Numbered from the stretch's first letter, positions 8,702 through 18,681 are shown. The stretch: 64,000 bases of DNA from Hyphomicrobiales bacterium (GCA_021775415.1 JAJFHV010000010.1:434001-498000); one strand, 5' to 3'. The notes: generated by a model not told the origin, from the sequence alone. Numbers and translations: made by a program.

Positions 8702-9043
8702 ATGTGCTCGCGGAACTGCATATTTGATATTTGCCCTAATGCCAAGGCCCTAGAATCCCAACTTAAGGAATTTGAGTCTTCGGTTATCAGACTATGCCAT
8801 CAAATGCGATGTTTAGGGAAACCCTGTTTAGACTCCAGTGCGCAAATTTTAAAAGCCCTCAACAGAGAGAGCCAAGTTCAACACTTCAGTGTAAAGTTAT
8901 TCCTTTGTACATTTGAAACAAATTATCCAATCAGCGCCGCTTACCAGCAACTCAAAACGGCATTCTTCGCAAGGTTCAGTCAAGTAAGCGCGTGTCACTG
9001 TGGACGCGGTGTCAACACGCCCGACACCAAATGCAAGCGATAG
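8702..9043 (+). CDS. Possible Cys-rich small protein (doubtful)
   Basis: A 113-residue ORF starting at ATG 8702, 84 bases from the divergent gene B. It contains nine cysteines scattered over its length (CSRNC and ICPN near the start, CHCGRG near the end). There is no clear ribosome binding site, signal peptide or recognised domain. It may be a chance ORF; it is listed because nothing else occupies the stretch. Confidence 0.3.
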   Translation: MCSRNCIFDICPNAKALESQLKEFESSVIRLCHQMRCLGKPCLDSSAQILKALNRESQVQHFSVKLFLCTFETNYPISAAYQQLKTAFFARFSQVSACHCGRGVNTPDTKCKR

Positions 9044-9262
9044 CACTATTGCCTGCAAACTCCAGCGGCTGGCCCTCGCCCCCTAGCTTCGGCCAGCCGC
9101 ACTAATATCTTCCAAAGAAAATGACGTGAAAATTGGGCGTGAACACAGTTTGCAGACGGGACCTCAAGCTGCGGCAGTTGACAGCAGAATATGTCGCCGT
9201 TTTTTAGCGAGGACTGTGCGGCAAGACTGTTGATTGGTTATCGTGCGGTATAACTACCTGAG

Positions 9263-9694
9263 TTATTGTCCCTTTTTCCCGAAGGCAACTGACTTTGGGG
9301 GAGCTAGAGTAGGACGTGGATATGTTTCCACCGCATCTGGCGGCGCAGACAGAGCCTCAACATCTTCGGCGGGTTCATTCGCTTGAGCTGAATTCGCATC
9401 GTTCAACATGTTGATGACCTGGACCCTGGTAGCATCAATGGCTACCTTTTCTCCAACAAATTTGACACCAACGGTTTTACCAACCCGTCTTACCACTTCA
9501 CAGTCAACTTTGTACTGATCCATTTCATTATGTAGTGTGAATAAGTCTGGGATCAACAACCCGTCTGTGATCTCAATATAAGCGCCGGCATCTGAGTCAT
9601 TACGCAAAAGACAATCGACTGCACATGCCCCATCGAGAAATGAAACACGTACACGCTTTAGAACTCGTCTTCTGGAAACACCCCGCTTTTCCAT
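9263..9694 (-). CDS. PilZ domain protein with Pro-rich tail
   Basis: 143 residues from ATG 9694, preceded by AGGAAGGG at ideal spacing; the ORF continues upstream to 9736 without such a site. Residues ~5-95 form a PilZ domain: SRRRVLKRVR supplies the arginine motif, NDSDAGAYIEI the D/N-x-S-x-x-G motif, and VGVKFVGE the closing strand. A ~45-residue Ala/Pro-rich, low-complexity tail follows. It is the second PilZ protein in the region and probably a cyclic di-GMP receptor. No output domain is attached. Confidence 0.8.
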   Translation of the reverse strand: MEKRGVSRRRVLKRVRVSFLDGACAVDCLLRNDSDAGAYIEITDGLLIPDLFTLHNEMDQYKVDCEVVRRVGKTVGVKFVGEKVAIDATRVQVINMLNDANSAQANEPAEDVEALSAPPDAVETYPRPTLAPPKSVAFGKKGQ

Positions 9695-9981
9695 GCACCC
9701 TTCCTGCATTTTCGAGCATTTATCTTCGTCTACCAAATCGAGCGCTAGCCCATTGCGCTTAATCGAGATTTCTCAATTCGACCATATACAGCAGTCAATT
9801 GTTGCAAATCGGGAGCGCCGAGCATCACCATGGTAGTAGTTTGCATTGATGCCCGACGCGCCAAAGGAAACGATCATCATGATCTGTTCAATCGAATTTC
9901 ACAAATCACACAAGTGCAATACGATCAGTTTCGACTTATCCAATCTGGCTTGCGTCTACCTTGTGAACAGCTACGCAAACC

Positions 9982-11052
9982 TTACTTGCTTAGTGCCAAT
10001 GCCTCCGCTGCCGCCGCTCCAATTTGACGAAATGCATCAAGCAACTCTGCAGCATTGTCGGCATCGAAATAGTGGGATGACGAACTTGCACAATATTGCA
10101 GCAATTTTTTGCCAGCCTCCGGCGCCTGGAACGCCACCGTGTAAATAGCAATCTCGTCGCGCTTTGCCTGGTCGCAGGTTCGTTTGGTATACCTGTCATA
10201 TCGGGACCTGGAATTGGCACCATCCGTCATAAATACCAATATTTTGCTGGGTTGCTGCCCGTTTTTCTTCTCGTGTTCTGTTATTTCTCGAGTCTGATCA
10301 AGCTCGCGATAGGCGATCGACATTGCTCGTGATGAATTGGTCCCACCACCAGGTGCCAGTCTCTGGATATGGCGGTTTACCCCTTCAAAACCCCATTCGA
10401 GGCGAAAGGTTCTGTGAGCGTAATGTGAATAAGCAATTGCTCCAGCACGAACGAATTCCTTATCAGGGTCTGTTTGAGCAAATTGAACATTTAACTGGCC
10501 GACGGCGGTCTTAAGCGATGTCATGCGGTCTTGCCAACCCATGGAACCGGACGAATCCAATACCAGAAACATGGATATTGCACCGCCTTGTTCTACCTCC
10601 ACGTTGACTGATGAGGTAACTCCGACGCCAATAAGGTTTTGATCAAAGATCCCCATGATCCATGGATTGTAGTCGTAACTCACGGTCAGTTCGATATTTC
10701 CGGTTACCGGCTCATAACCAATTTCGTATCCACTAAAACTGTGCCGTGCGCTGTGATACATGTTGGCTTCATAATATTTCGGTATTTCCGAGTTGAGGAA
10801 TTCCAATACCCTTTGAGTTTCATCTGGATTTCCTTCAGAACCAGCGCTTACTATGCCTTCCGACATCAACGAGTTCGCCGCAGCGAGAACGGCTGCATCC
10901 GAAGCCTGGTGCGCTCTTGAGCGCAAATTTGAAATCTGGGAGTAATCCACCGTCGCGCCGATAACCGCAAGCAAAGGCCCCAGACATAAGGCAAACATTG
11001 TCGCCACATTGGCATCGCGGTTGACCAAAAGATTTTTGAACATTGTGCGCAT
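9982..11052 (-). CDS. TadG-like pilus-assembly protein with vWA domain
   Basis: A 356-residue protein from ATG 11052 with a good upstream AGAGGAAG. The N-terminus (RDANVATMFALCLGPLLAVI, then GATVDYSQ) is the TadE/TadG-type membrane helix. Residues ~155-350 form a von Willebrand A domain with an intact MIDAS motif (DSSGSMG), the conserved T in the loop, and VFMTDGANS. TadG proteins are minor pseudopilin-like parts of the Flp/Tad tight-adherence machinery. No other tad genes are in the window, so it stands alone here. It probably acts on the periplasmic face or outside the cell. Confidence 0.8.
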   Translation of the reverse strand: MRTMFKNLLVNRDANVATMFALCLGPLLAVIGATVDYSQISNLRSRAHQASDAAVLAAANSLMSEGIVSAGSEGNPDETQRVLEFLNSEIPKYYEANMYHSARHSFSGYEIGYEPVTGNIELTVSYDYNPWIMGIFDQNLIGVGVTSSVNVEVEQGGAISMFLVLDSSGSMGWQDRMTSLKTAVGQLNVQFAQTDPDKEFVRAGAIAYSHYAHRTFRLEWGFEGVNRHIQRLAPGGGTNSSRAMSIAYRELDQTREITEHEKKNGQQPSKILVFMTDGANSRSRYDRYTKRTCDQAKRDEIAIYTVAFQAPEAGKKLLQYCASSSSHYFDADNAAELLDAFRQIGAAAAEALALSK

Positions 11053-11441
11053 GACTTCCTCTGCCCTATGCTAAAAGAAGAGGCTGCAGAGCGATTTATC
11101 TGGCGATCAAAACAGGAATGGTAAACTGATCTCCAATCCACTGGATGGGCAGTTGATCAAACCAATATTCGCTGGATAAAATTGCCGGAATTTTTGCAAC
11201 CGAAGATGAAATTTACATCCCGGTATCCCGGTGTCGTGGAACGGCGTCATGCCCTGGATATTTCTCGAAAATACCCACCCACAATAAAACCGTATCAGAA
11301 ACTGCCTAATTTGGAGTAAACGGGCTTTTTCGAGTAGTTCACCAAGTAAATCTGAAATTTCCCCGGTCTTTCAGCACCTTACGCCCACATCCCAGTGAGC
11401 GCTAAATATCGTTGTCTGGATTGATGATATTTTGTGGAAAT
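11053..11441. other. Intergenic region between tadG-like and sulfotransferase genes
   Basis: About 390 bases between two minus-strand genes. No gene, tRNA or clear hairpin terminator was seen. It presumably contains the promoter of the tadG-like gene. Confidence 0.4.
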
Positions 11442-13325
11442 TTATTCGTCCAATACGCCCAACAGTGGCCCGAGAAATCTCTCGTACTTTTTCCAGTCAT
11501 TTGAACTGCCTTTGTACATTTTCTCACGAACCTGCAACGAACTTGCAGTTTGGACTGGTCTACTGTTTTCATGGAAATTCAGGCATTCGTCCTCCCATTC
11601 AAGTTCGCAATGCTCGAGCAATTTGCGGGTTTCCTCTTCCTGGTTTTCTGTGAGGGCCTGATAGTTCAAATCATATATTTTGTTTGGTAATTTTGCCCGC
11701 CAGAACGACATCAAATCCTCATACAATTTGTAAAACTCGCCGACGTCGGCGAGATCATTTGTGTAGCCATGAACATTCGCAGAGAAAGCAGTTTTGTAGA
11801 TCGACCAGCATATTGCCCGCGGATCTCTGACAAGGTTGATAATCTTGGCTTCTGGAAATGAAGTTGCGATAAACCCGATCCATCGGAAATTTAGCGGCAG
11901 CTTGTCGGTTATAATTGTTTCTGGCACGTCGAATTTACCGAGTTCCGCCAGATATGCGGATCGTATTGATTGGTGAAGATTTTCATCTGTTGAACTTCCG
12001 CCACCCTGCCAGGAGTTCATGACAATTGGCCTCGCAATTTGACTTAACGTAGTCAGTTCACCAGCGCCGTACACTGTTGAATGACTGGCAATTATTTGCT
12101 CGGCTAACGTTGTTCCAGAACGTGGCATACCCAGAACGAAAATCGGCCTCAACGCTTTTTGACTGCCGGATTGGGTTAGCGCTGGTTCAAGAGGGTATGA
12201 ACGAAAACAGGTTTTGATTTTCTCAAACAGCTCTTTGTCATGTGAGATTTCATAATCCGTATTGCTCCTCTGTACGCGATTAGCCTCCGCCAGATGTTCA
12301 AACGCTTCCTTTATTTGGCCGGTGTCTTCGTGGGCTTTTGCAAGTGCAAAATTGAGGAACATTCTATTATCGGAATATCCGGGTTCGTCTTTCAGCAATA
12401 ACTGCATCTGATCAATATGAGGATCATCCGAAGTGTATTTTTTGAATCTGCTCAGAGCATAATGCGTGGCTCCAAAGTCGGGCCTTAGCTCGAGAGCGTT
12501 GGTGTAGCTGACCACAGCTTCTTCACTTTTTCCAAGCTCACCAAGAGCTGCCCCCAAATTGGTGTGCACCTCGGCATAGTCGGGTTCTATCCGAAGGGCC
12601 ACGTTGTAGCTGGCAATGGCCTCTTCAAACTTCCCTAGGTCAACGAGTGCGATACCAAGACGGTTGTGCGCTTCGACAAGGTCAGGTTCTATTTCCAGCG
12701 CTTTGTTGAAGCTGGCGACAGCTTCCGTTTGTTTGCCTATTTCGAAGAGCGCAGCACCCATTTTGTTGTGCGCTTCCGCATAGTCCGGTTTAAAATCCAA
12801 AGCACTGGCAAAGTTGGTGATCGCCACTTCGTACTCAGCAAGATCAGCCCGGATTATTCCGAGATTGAAATACGCGCCAGCATAATCAGGCTTGAGCAGT
12901 ATGGCTTTGGCAATGCTCGCTATTGCCTCATCGGTTTTACCGACTTCTTTAAGAACACCAGCCAGGTTGTTGTGGGTCTCTGCATTGTCGGGTTCGATGG
13001 CAAGCGCTTTTTCATAACTGGTCACCGCCTCCCCAGCTCTGCCGAGCTTGGTGAGAGCTACACCCAGATTGCTATGTGCTGTAGCGTTTTGCGGATCGAA
13101 CTGGATAACTCTTGTGTAATTTTCTACCGCTTGATCCAGGTTCCCAAGTCCAAAGTTTGTGGCGGCTAGAATTTTGTAAATCACTACCGTTGAAGGAAAT
13201 TTCTCACTCAACGCCTCTCCCTGCGCCAGCACGTGTTGGAAATTGCCCCGATCATAAAGTGCAATCAGTTCATCAACTTGCTCTTGTGGCGCCGTTGTTT
13301 TTCCAGTGTCAGGATAGTTTTCCAT
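11442..13325 (-). CDS. TPR-repeat sulfotransferase
   Basis: A 627-residue protein. Residues ~15-320 hold about eight tetratricopeptide repeats (units such as GRAGEAVTSYEKALAIEPDN and GKQTEAVASFNKALEIEPDL). Residues ~390-600 form a PAPS-dependent sulfotransferase domain with the 5'-phosphosulfate loop LGMPRSGTTLAEQII near residue 400 and the 3'-phosphate site VRDPRAICWSIYK near residue 500. Such fusions are frequent in marine and rhizobial alphaproteobacteria. They are thought to sulfate cell-surface saccharides or proteins, with the TPRs binding the acceptor. There is no signal peptide, so it acts in the cytoplasm. The acceptor is unknown. Confidence 0.9.
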   Translation of the reverse strand: MENYPDTGKTTAPQEQVDELIALYDRGNFQHVLAQGEALSEKFPSTVVIYKILAATNFGLGNLDQAVENYTRVIQFDPQNATAHSNLGVALTKLGRAGEAVTSYEKALAIEPDNAETHNNLAGVLKEVGKTDEAIASIAKAILLKPDYAGAYFNLGIIRADLAEYEVAITNFASALDFKPDYAEAHNKMGAALFEIGKQTEAVASFNKALEIEPDLVEAHNRLGIALVDLGKFEEAIASYNVALRIEPDYAEVHTNLGAALGELGKSEEAVVSYTNALELRPDFGATHYALSRFKKYTSDDPHIDQMQLLLKDEPGYSDNRMFLNFALAKAHEDTGQIKEAFEHLAEANRVQRSNTDYEISHDKELFEKIKTCFRSYPLEPALTQSGSQKALRPIFVLGMPRSGTTLAEQIIASHSTVYGAGELTTLSQIARPIVMNSWQGGGSSTDENLHQSIRSAYLAELGKFDVPETIITDKLPLNFRWIGFIATSFPEAKIINLVRDPRAICWSIYKTAFSANVHGYTNDLADVGEFYKLYEDLMSFWRAKLPNKIYDLNYQALTENQEEETRKLLEHCELEWEDECLNFHENSRPVQTASSLQVREKMYKGSSNDWKKYERFLGPLLGVLDE

Positions 13326-13575
13326 AACCCGCTCCCAAACAGGTCATTACCTGCAATGAATTATACAATTAGCGGTGGAAAATACACCTGACAGTGAAGG
13401 ATGCAATACAAGCATCAGATTGCTGCCAAGATTATGAAAATAATTGATGGGACCTGGATTGCACGCTAAGTGGCAATTGCAAACACTCTTGCACTATAAA
13501 ACTACTCACCCTCAACCGGGATTTGCAGCCAAACCATTTCTCACCTGTCTTACCAGTTGAGATTTGCCTGAGTTG

Positions 13576-14526
13576 TCATGCTGCAGTATGGCTACCCGCT
13601 GCTGCGGATAAATTTGTGTCCACAGAAATCGGAGCATCAATAAAACCAGGCACAATCCTGTCCCGCCCATCCTCTTTGGCTTGATAGAGATACTTGTCCG
13701 CCTGTATCAAAATATCAGTGCAGTCGTTGATCTCACCTGCCACGCCGCATACTCCAAAACTGGCAGTAATGCGAATTGGACCTTCATCGGTCATCACTTC
13801 AATGGCTCTGATAGCATCCGCAACATGTTCGCATGCGCGCACAGCATCATCGAGCTCGGTGTTGGGAAAGATCAGACCAAATTCTTCGCCGCCGAGACGA
13901 CCCGAGCCGTCATAGCTGCGCAATTCCTTACCTAAGACTGCTGCAAGCGCACGCAAAACCTTGTCACCGGCGTCGTGGCCAAACGTGTCATTTACCTGTT
14001 TGAAAAAGTCAATATCAAGCAGTGCCACGGCAAATGGAGTCTGAAAACGATTGTATCTGCTGAGCTCGGCATGCAGCGATTCCATGAAAAAGCGGCGGTT
14101 TGGCAGCCCGGTGAGTTCATCTGTGCGAGCAAGCACCTGCAGTTGCTTACAAGCGCTATCAAACTCCCGGATGCTTATCATGGCGATTGGTTTGTCGCCT
14201 TCCAGTACCGGCATGTGACGAAACCGGTTTTCGTTCATCTTTTCCAGTGTCTCTAAAACATCATCGTCCAGTCGACAGGTGATAATCGACCGAGTCATGA
14301 TGTCACTGACCTTTCTGGCAGCTACGTCCTCTGGAAATTCTGCAACCGCTCGGGCCAGGTCGCGCTCTGTCACCACACCGTTCAAAACTTCCTGGTCATC
14401 CACGACCAGCAAGGCGCCAATCCGGTGTTTCAGTAGCATGCTTGCCATTTCCAACAATGACTGGTCTGCGCGAATGCACTTAACATCCATCGGTTTCTTT
14501 TGCGAAAGTAGCTCATGAATGTACAT
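13576..14526 (-). CDS. CBS-domain diguanylate cyclase
   Basis: 316 residues from ATG 14526, chosen over an upstream extension to 14670 because GGGGGAA precedes it and the CBS domain begins at once. Two CBS domains (residues ~8-63 and ~73-125; motifs GVVTERDLARAV and RHMPVLEGDKPIAMISI) probably bind an adenine nucleotide. The GGDEF domain (~130-290) has GGEEF at 212-216, metal residues in DIDFFKQVND, and an intact inhibitory site R203-S-Y-D206, so it should make cyclic di-GMP with product feedback. It lies downstream of the nucleotide cyclase gene on the same strand, with a 157-base gap; both would be fed by second-messenger or energy signals. Confidence 0.9.
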   Translation of the reverse strand: MYIHELLSQKKPMDVKCIRADQSLLEMASMLLKHRIGALLVVDDQEVLNGVVTERDLARAVAEFPEDVAARKVSDIMTRSIITCRLDDDVLETLEKMNENRFRHMPVLEGDKPIAMISIREFDSACKQLQVLARTDELTGLPNRRFFMESLHAELSRYNRFQTPFAVALLDIDFFKQVNDTFGHDAGDKVLRALAAVLGKELRSYDGSGRLGGEEFGLIFPNTELDDAVRACEHVADAIRAIEVMTDEGPIRITASFGVCGVAGEINDCTDILIQADKYLYQAKEDGRDRIVPGFIDAPISVDTNLSAAAGSHTAA

Positions 14527-14683
14527 TGTCGTTCCCCCAAGAATCAGCAGTGAACGGTTGCGTTCACCTCCTGCGGTTATGGTTTCGCAGCCTTGCGTCA
14601 GTCTTGCGCTGAAATTGCACTTGCAGAAGCTCCGAAATCCAAAATGGATAACGAGTTGTCCGTTCAACATGAATAAACGGTGC

Positions 14684-16474
14684 CTATTTGTCGGCCAGGG
14701 TAAATACGTCTACGGCAGTTTCACGGCCGCGGATCGGCAGCTTGCCGATCATCTTGAATGGTATGTCCTCCACCAATTCAGCTGTTGATCCGGACAGCAG
14801 GATCCGGGTGCCAAATTCCTTGTTCATCTGTTCCAATCGGGCGGCGACGTTGACCGCATCGCCATAGACCGTGTAGCTGAGCCGGTCATGCGCGCCAATT
14901 GCCCCTGCAACCAGTGGACCGGTATTGATACCGATCCGGCATTCAAGCTTATGGCCAGCATAATCTTGTTGCTTGATGGTCTCGATTATCGAAAGTGCCG
15001 CACGAATTGCGGATGAAGCATGATCTTCACGCTCGATTGGCACGTTGAAGACGGCGAGAATAGCGTCCCCCTGGAATTGGATAACCATTCCCTGTTCTAT
15101 TTCAATCAGCTTTACGGCATCGGAAAAAAAGGCGTTCATCGTCTCAACCACAGCAGCCGGGCTAAGGTTTTCCGATATCGAGGAAAAGCCCACAATATCC
15201 AGAAACAATACTGTTGCCTCTGTATTCCTGGGTTCCGCGGTAGTGTCATCAGAAAGCAGAAGGGTCGCTACGTCCTGGGGCACATATTTACCGAAAAGAT
15301 CGCGGATCTTTATACGCTCTTTCAGCCCGTCCACCATTGAATTGAAGGCGGTAGCAGCTGCTGCAAGTTCCTTTACCGAACCGACAGGCAGGGGCTTAAC
15401 CCGGTCGAGCTCATTGTTTTGTACGAGTTGGGCCGCGTCAGCAAGCCGCTTCATTGGTGCTGCTGCCCGTCGACCCAGAAAAAAGGCTACCATAATGGAA
15501 CTGATCAGCAGCGCACCGCCGATCGCAGCAACACTGATGAGACGATTGAACTCCGCTGCACCTGCCTGGGGATCAAAATGAACGCCAACTGCCAATTCGC
15601 CGCCCGCCTCGCGGCTCGTATCACTCATCAGGGCGAATACGCGCTCTCCCTCATCCGCCTGCAGCACAAAGGTCTCAACACCTGGAATTTCCCCGACAAT
15701 CGCCAGTTCAAAACGCTCCCCCTTGTCCAGTTGTTTCAGATAAGGATCGTCTAAATCTTCAATCGACGGCCTGCTTACGCCATCCAGATTTTGTAACTGT
15801 GGATGGCCGAGGACGATGCGATTGTTAAACAAAAGAAAGCGGACCAGTTCGTAACCCCGGAACGTGGCATTTGTGGCAAGCGACTTGGAGAGCGGGCTTG
15901 GGTCGACTCGCACAGCGACAGCTCCAACATCGCCAGTTGGTGTTCGCGCCGGAATGATGAATGTGCTCGCCGGCGTTCCATCCATCACCGAAGGTCGCAG
16001 GACCCAAATCCCCTCTGAACGTGGCGAAGTCTGGGGATTTACCTCACCCCGGTTAAGCCGGATGCGCCAATTCTCGGGCCACACAACGCGCTGCATCGCC
16101 CTGGTCTGCGCATCATAGAAAAAACCGGTGCCATCAGGATACTGGAATGAAACGGCTGCAATCTGGGGCAATGTTGATACAACGCCAGTGAGCACGGACT
16201 CAAGCCTGGTCTGGTTTTCGGGATCGATCCCACCATCAGCGATTTCTTGTGACAACCAACGCGCATGAACTTCCATGGGTTCAAAAAAAGCGTGCGATTG
16301 CTGTGCGGCGTCATGGATCAAGGTTTCAAGCCTCGAACCCAGACTGCTGCGCGTCGCTTCAAAAGCGTTATTGAGAGAAAGAAGCAGAAGTGCTCCGGTC
16401 GAGACAGCAACCAGCCCGCCAAATATTAATGTCAGCACAGTGGCAATGCCGATGCTTCCCTTCCATATCTGCAT
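14684..16474 (-). CDS. Membrane adenylate/guanylate cyclase with HAMP domain
   Basis: 596 residues from ATG 16474, which has TGGAG seven bases upstream. Membrane helices near residues 10-35 and ~315-335 flank a ~275-residue periplasmic sensor region. A HAMP domain follows (~335-390, AAPMKRLADAAQLVQNNEL). The C-terminal class III cyclase domain (~415-590) has both metal aspartates in FLDIVGFSS and QGDAILAVFNVP, and the transition-state pattern YGDAVNVAARLEQ. It should make cAMP (or cGMP) in response to a periplasmic signal. It is upstream of the CBS-GGDEF gene on the same strand. Confidence 0.9.
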   Translation of the reverse strand: MQIWKGSIGIATVLTLIFGGLVAVSTGALLLLSLNNAFEATRSSLGSRLETLIHDAAQQSHAFFEPMEVHARWLSQEIADGGIDPENQTRLESVLTGVVSTLPQIAAVSFQYPDGTGFFYDAQTRAMQRVVWPENWRIRLNRGEVNPQTSPRSEGIWVLRPSVMDGTPASTFIIPARTPTGDVGAVAVRVDPSPLSKSLATNATFRGYELVRFLLFNNRIVLGHPQLQNLDGVSRPSIEDLDDPYLKQLDKGERFELAIVGEIPGVETFVLQADEGERVFALMSDTSREAGGELAVGVHFDPQAGAAEFNRLISVAAIGGALLISSIMVAFFLGRRAAAPMKRLADAAQLVQNNELDRVKPLPVGSVKELAAAATAFNSMVDGLKERIKIRDLFGKYVPQDVATLLLSDDTTAEPRNTEATVLFLDIVGFSSISENLSPAAVVETMNAFFSDAVKLIEIEQGMVIQFQGDAILAVFNVPIEREDHASSAIRAALSIIETIKQQDYAGHKLECRIGINTGPLVAGAIGAHDRLSYTVYGDAVNVAARLEQMNKEFGTRILLSGSTAELVEDIPFKMIGKLPIRGRETAVDVFTLADK

Positions 16475-16698
16475 AATCAATCTCCATCCACATATCTGAA
16501 CACAGCTACATGACCTCCGGCAGCTTACACTCGCGCACGGCGGAATAACGGTTGGTCAGCTAACCCACCCTACCCGCATTAATTCGAGACCCACAAGTTT
16601 TCAAAAGCGGACAATGATACACTTTGTTTGCAGCCATGCGATTGTGACAGGGTAGGTTCACTATTCTGCTCGGTTTGCGATAGCTTTTGGCAGTGTCA

Positions 16699-17739
16699 TT
16701 ACAATGGCTCCTGCTGGGTTACACAGTGGATGCCACCACCGTTCTCGTAAATGCGATCCACGTCCAGAACGACAATTTGCCGATCCGGATACATGCGCCC
16801 TAGAGTCTCAGCTGCGTGGGTATCCGCCGAAGAGTCACCAAATTGAGGAGTATAGACGGCGCCGTTACCAACGTAATAGTTTGCATAGCCGGTGAAGAAA
16901 TCATGATGGGTCGAACGCACATCGATGGCACTTGGAATATCAACCATGGTAAACGGACGCCCTTTCGCGTCGGTCTCTTTGGCAAGAATTGCTCTGGATT
17001 CAGCGAGTGCTAGTCCCCATTCGGTTGTGTCATTGGAAAAACCACCGGTCACCAGCAGTCCCGGGCGGACAATACGGATTGAGCCGTCAATGTGACCGTC
17101 GGTGATTTCGCGATCCCGCACTCCGGGCACCCAGATGACTTTCTCTACGCCAAGTGCTGCCTTGAGATCCATCTCAATTTCGGCTTTGGACATTCCAGGG
17201 TTTCGATTGTCATTGACCCAGCAACTGTCGGTTAGGATAAGCGTGCCTTCGCCGTCGAATTCCACACCACCACCTTCTCCAACAATGCTGGCTCGGATAT
17301 GAGGTCGCTCCAACGCTTTGGCGATGGCAATCGCAACTAGGTTGTCATTTGCATGACGCTCCTTGTCACCCCAGCCGTTAAAGTTGAAATCAAGCAATGC
17401 ATGCTGATCGTCCTCAGACTTGAGAAATACAGGTCCTGAATCACGCGCCCACATGTCGTCGGTTGCAATATCGAGCACATCAACTTTTGGCCCGCAAAGT
17501 CGTTGAACGAGTTCATGATCTGTCGCTGCTGCCAACATGGTCACAGGTTCGTGCTCCGCAATCGCTGCTGCAATCCGCCCCAGGGTCTCCTGAACACTTT
17601 CGAAATAGCTGGTGGATGGACCGTATATTTCCTGAGTTGAAGCCCAGCACATCCAAGTACGGGCATGCGCGGCCTCTTCTGCCGGTGCGAATAGTCCGTT
17701 CGTGGTACTCGCAGAACTATTTAAAGATTGTTCTTCCAT
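16699..17739 (-). CDS. aguA: Agmatine deiminase family protein
   Basis: 346 residues from ATG 17739, with AGGGAGAG upstream. It belongs to the peptidyl-arginine/agmatine deiminase family: ATDDMWARDSGP near residue 92, EGGGVEFDGEGT near 155, the GHIDGSIRI histidine region near 215, and the catalytic cysteine in GGGIHCVTQQEP at the C-terminus. AguA hydrolyses agmatine to N-carbamoylputrescine and ammonia. The length is close to the usual ~360. No carbamoylputrescine amidase (aguB) is adjacent. It is monocistronic here, and polyamine metabolism is the likely role. Confidence 0.85.
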   Translation of the reverse strand: MEEQSLNSSASTTNGLFAPAEEAAHARTWMCWASTQEIYGPSTSYFESVQETLGRIAAAIAEHEPVTMLAAATDHELVQRLCGPKVDVLDIATDDMWARDSGPVFLKSEDDQHALLDFNFNGWGDKERHANDNLVAIAIAKALERPHIRASIVGEGGGVEFDGEGTLILTDSCWVNDNRNPGMSKAEIEMDLKAALGVEKVIWVPGVRDREITDGHIDGSIRIVRPGLLVTGGFSNDTTEWGLALAESRAILAKETDAKGRPFTMVDIPSAIDVRSTHHDFFTGYANYYVGNGAVYTPQFGDSSADTHAAETLGRMYPDRQIVVLDVDRIYENGGGIHCVTQQEPL

Positions 17740-18018
17740 CAACTCTCCCTCGCTGTCGTTACAAAACCCGCTCGTTTCTTCGTCGGGATATTATCTGTAT
17801 CTTACAGCTACAAATTGCCTATCCCGAGCAAACTTTGGCACGAAGCGGATATCGACTAAGCTAGAGTGCTTGAGTTACGATATTTCGCAAAAATCACCCG
17901 GTTAGCAACGGGCGATCAGCCCAATAGCGAATATGTGCGATCCGAACTAGACATCCCCAATACATTCACTCTAGTGTCCAAAACCGAGTTATTTTTTGTC
18001 ACAGAATGGGGGCCGGCA

Positions 18019-18681
18019 ATGTTGAATACGACCGGCAAGGCAATAACTCTCGGTCTACTTACTTTGCTGGCTGCATGCCAATCAACCGACGGATTGAAGG
18101 TCCAGGACCAAGGTTTCCACATCATCAGTGTGGGTGTAACACTACCCAATCAAGGCACCGCTGTAGAGCTGCATAGATATACCGACGGTCTTCGTGAAAT
18201 GATGACGAATACTTTTGACCACTATGCCTCGGAATATAACGCAATGCGGCCCCAAGCAAAAACTGGTTATACCCTCGCCTTGAATATTGAGAAAGTGCAT
18301 TTCAAGGTGGGTTTGGGCTCAGTCGTACCCGGTGATGCAAATTATGTAATTGGCTCTGCCTCTCTGGTCAGACCTTCTGATGGTCAGAATATTCATACCG
18401 TGCCAGTGAAGTATATTGATGGGGCTTCGGCTGTGGTAGGCGGGGTGTCTGGCGCCGTGCTTTCTCTGATCGTGGCAAAGGAAACCGTTGAACAGAATCT
18501 TGCAAAAGGCGCGGCGCAGGAGGTTATGAACCAAGTCTATCCGGATATTGAACTCTCTGCTGAATCGAACCAACGATTGAAGAATGAGACAGTATTCCAA
18601 CCGGTACGGAAACCGATATCGCCCCTCTCAGGTTTTACATATCTCCCAGGCACTAATACAGTTCCACAATCCACGAAATGA
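18019..18681 (+). CDS. Lipoprotein of unknown function
   Basis: 220 residues from ATG 18019; the ORF extends upstream to 17866 but only this start gives a lipoprotein signal peptide (residues 1-19, lipobox LLAAC, modified Cys near residue 20). The mature part has alternating strands and a short Gly/Ala-rich hydrophobic stretch (AVVGGVSGAVLSLIVA, residues ~137-152). It should be anchored in the outer or inner membrane facing the periplasm. I do not recognise the family. It is divergent from the agmatine deiminase-like gene. Confidence 0.7.
   Translation: MLNTTGKAITLGLLTLLAACQSTDGLKVQDQGFHIISVGVTLPNQGTAVELHRYTDGLREMMTNTFDHYASEYNAMRPQAKTGYTLALNIEKVHFKVGLGSVVPGDANYVIGSASLVRPSDGQNIHTVPVKYIDGASAVVGGVSGAVLSLIVAKETVEQNLAKGAAQEVMNQVYPDIELSAESNQRLKNETVFQPVRKPISPLSGFTYLPGTNTVPQSTK

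Noticed and set aside
12666-13169. 167-residue ORF antisense to the TPR region
   Set aside because: It mirrors the repeated TPR codons of the gene on the other strand, has no ribosome binding site and no recognisable domain.
17866-18018. Longer N-terminus of the lipoprotein ORF
   Set aside because: It would put 51 residues before a good lipoprotein signal peptide and lacks a ribosome binding site.
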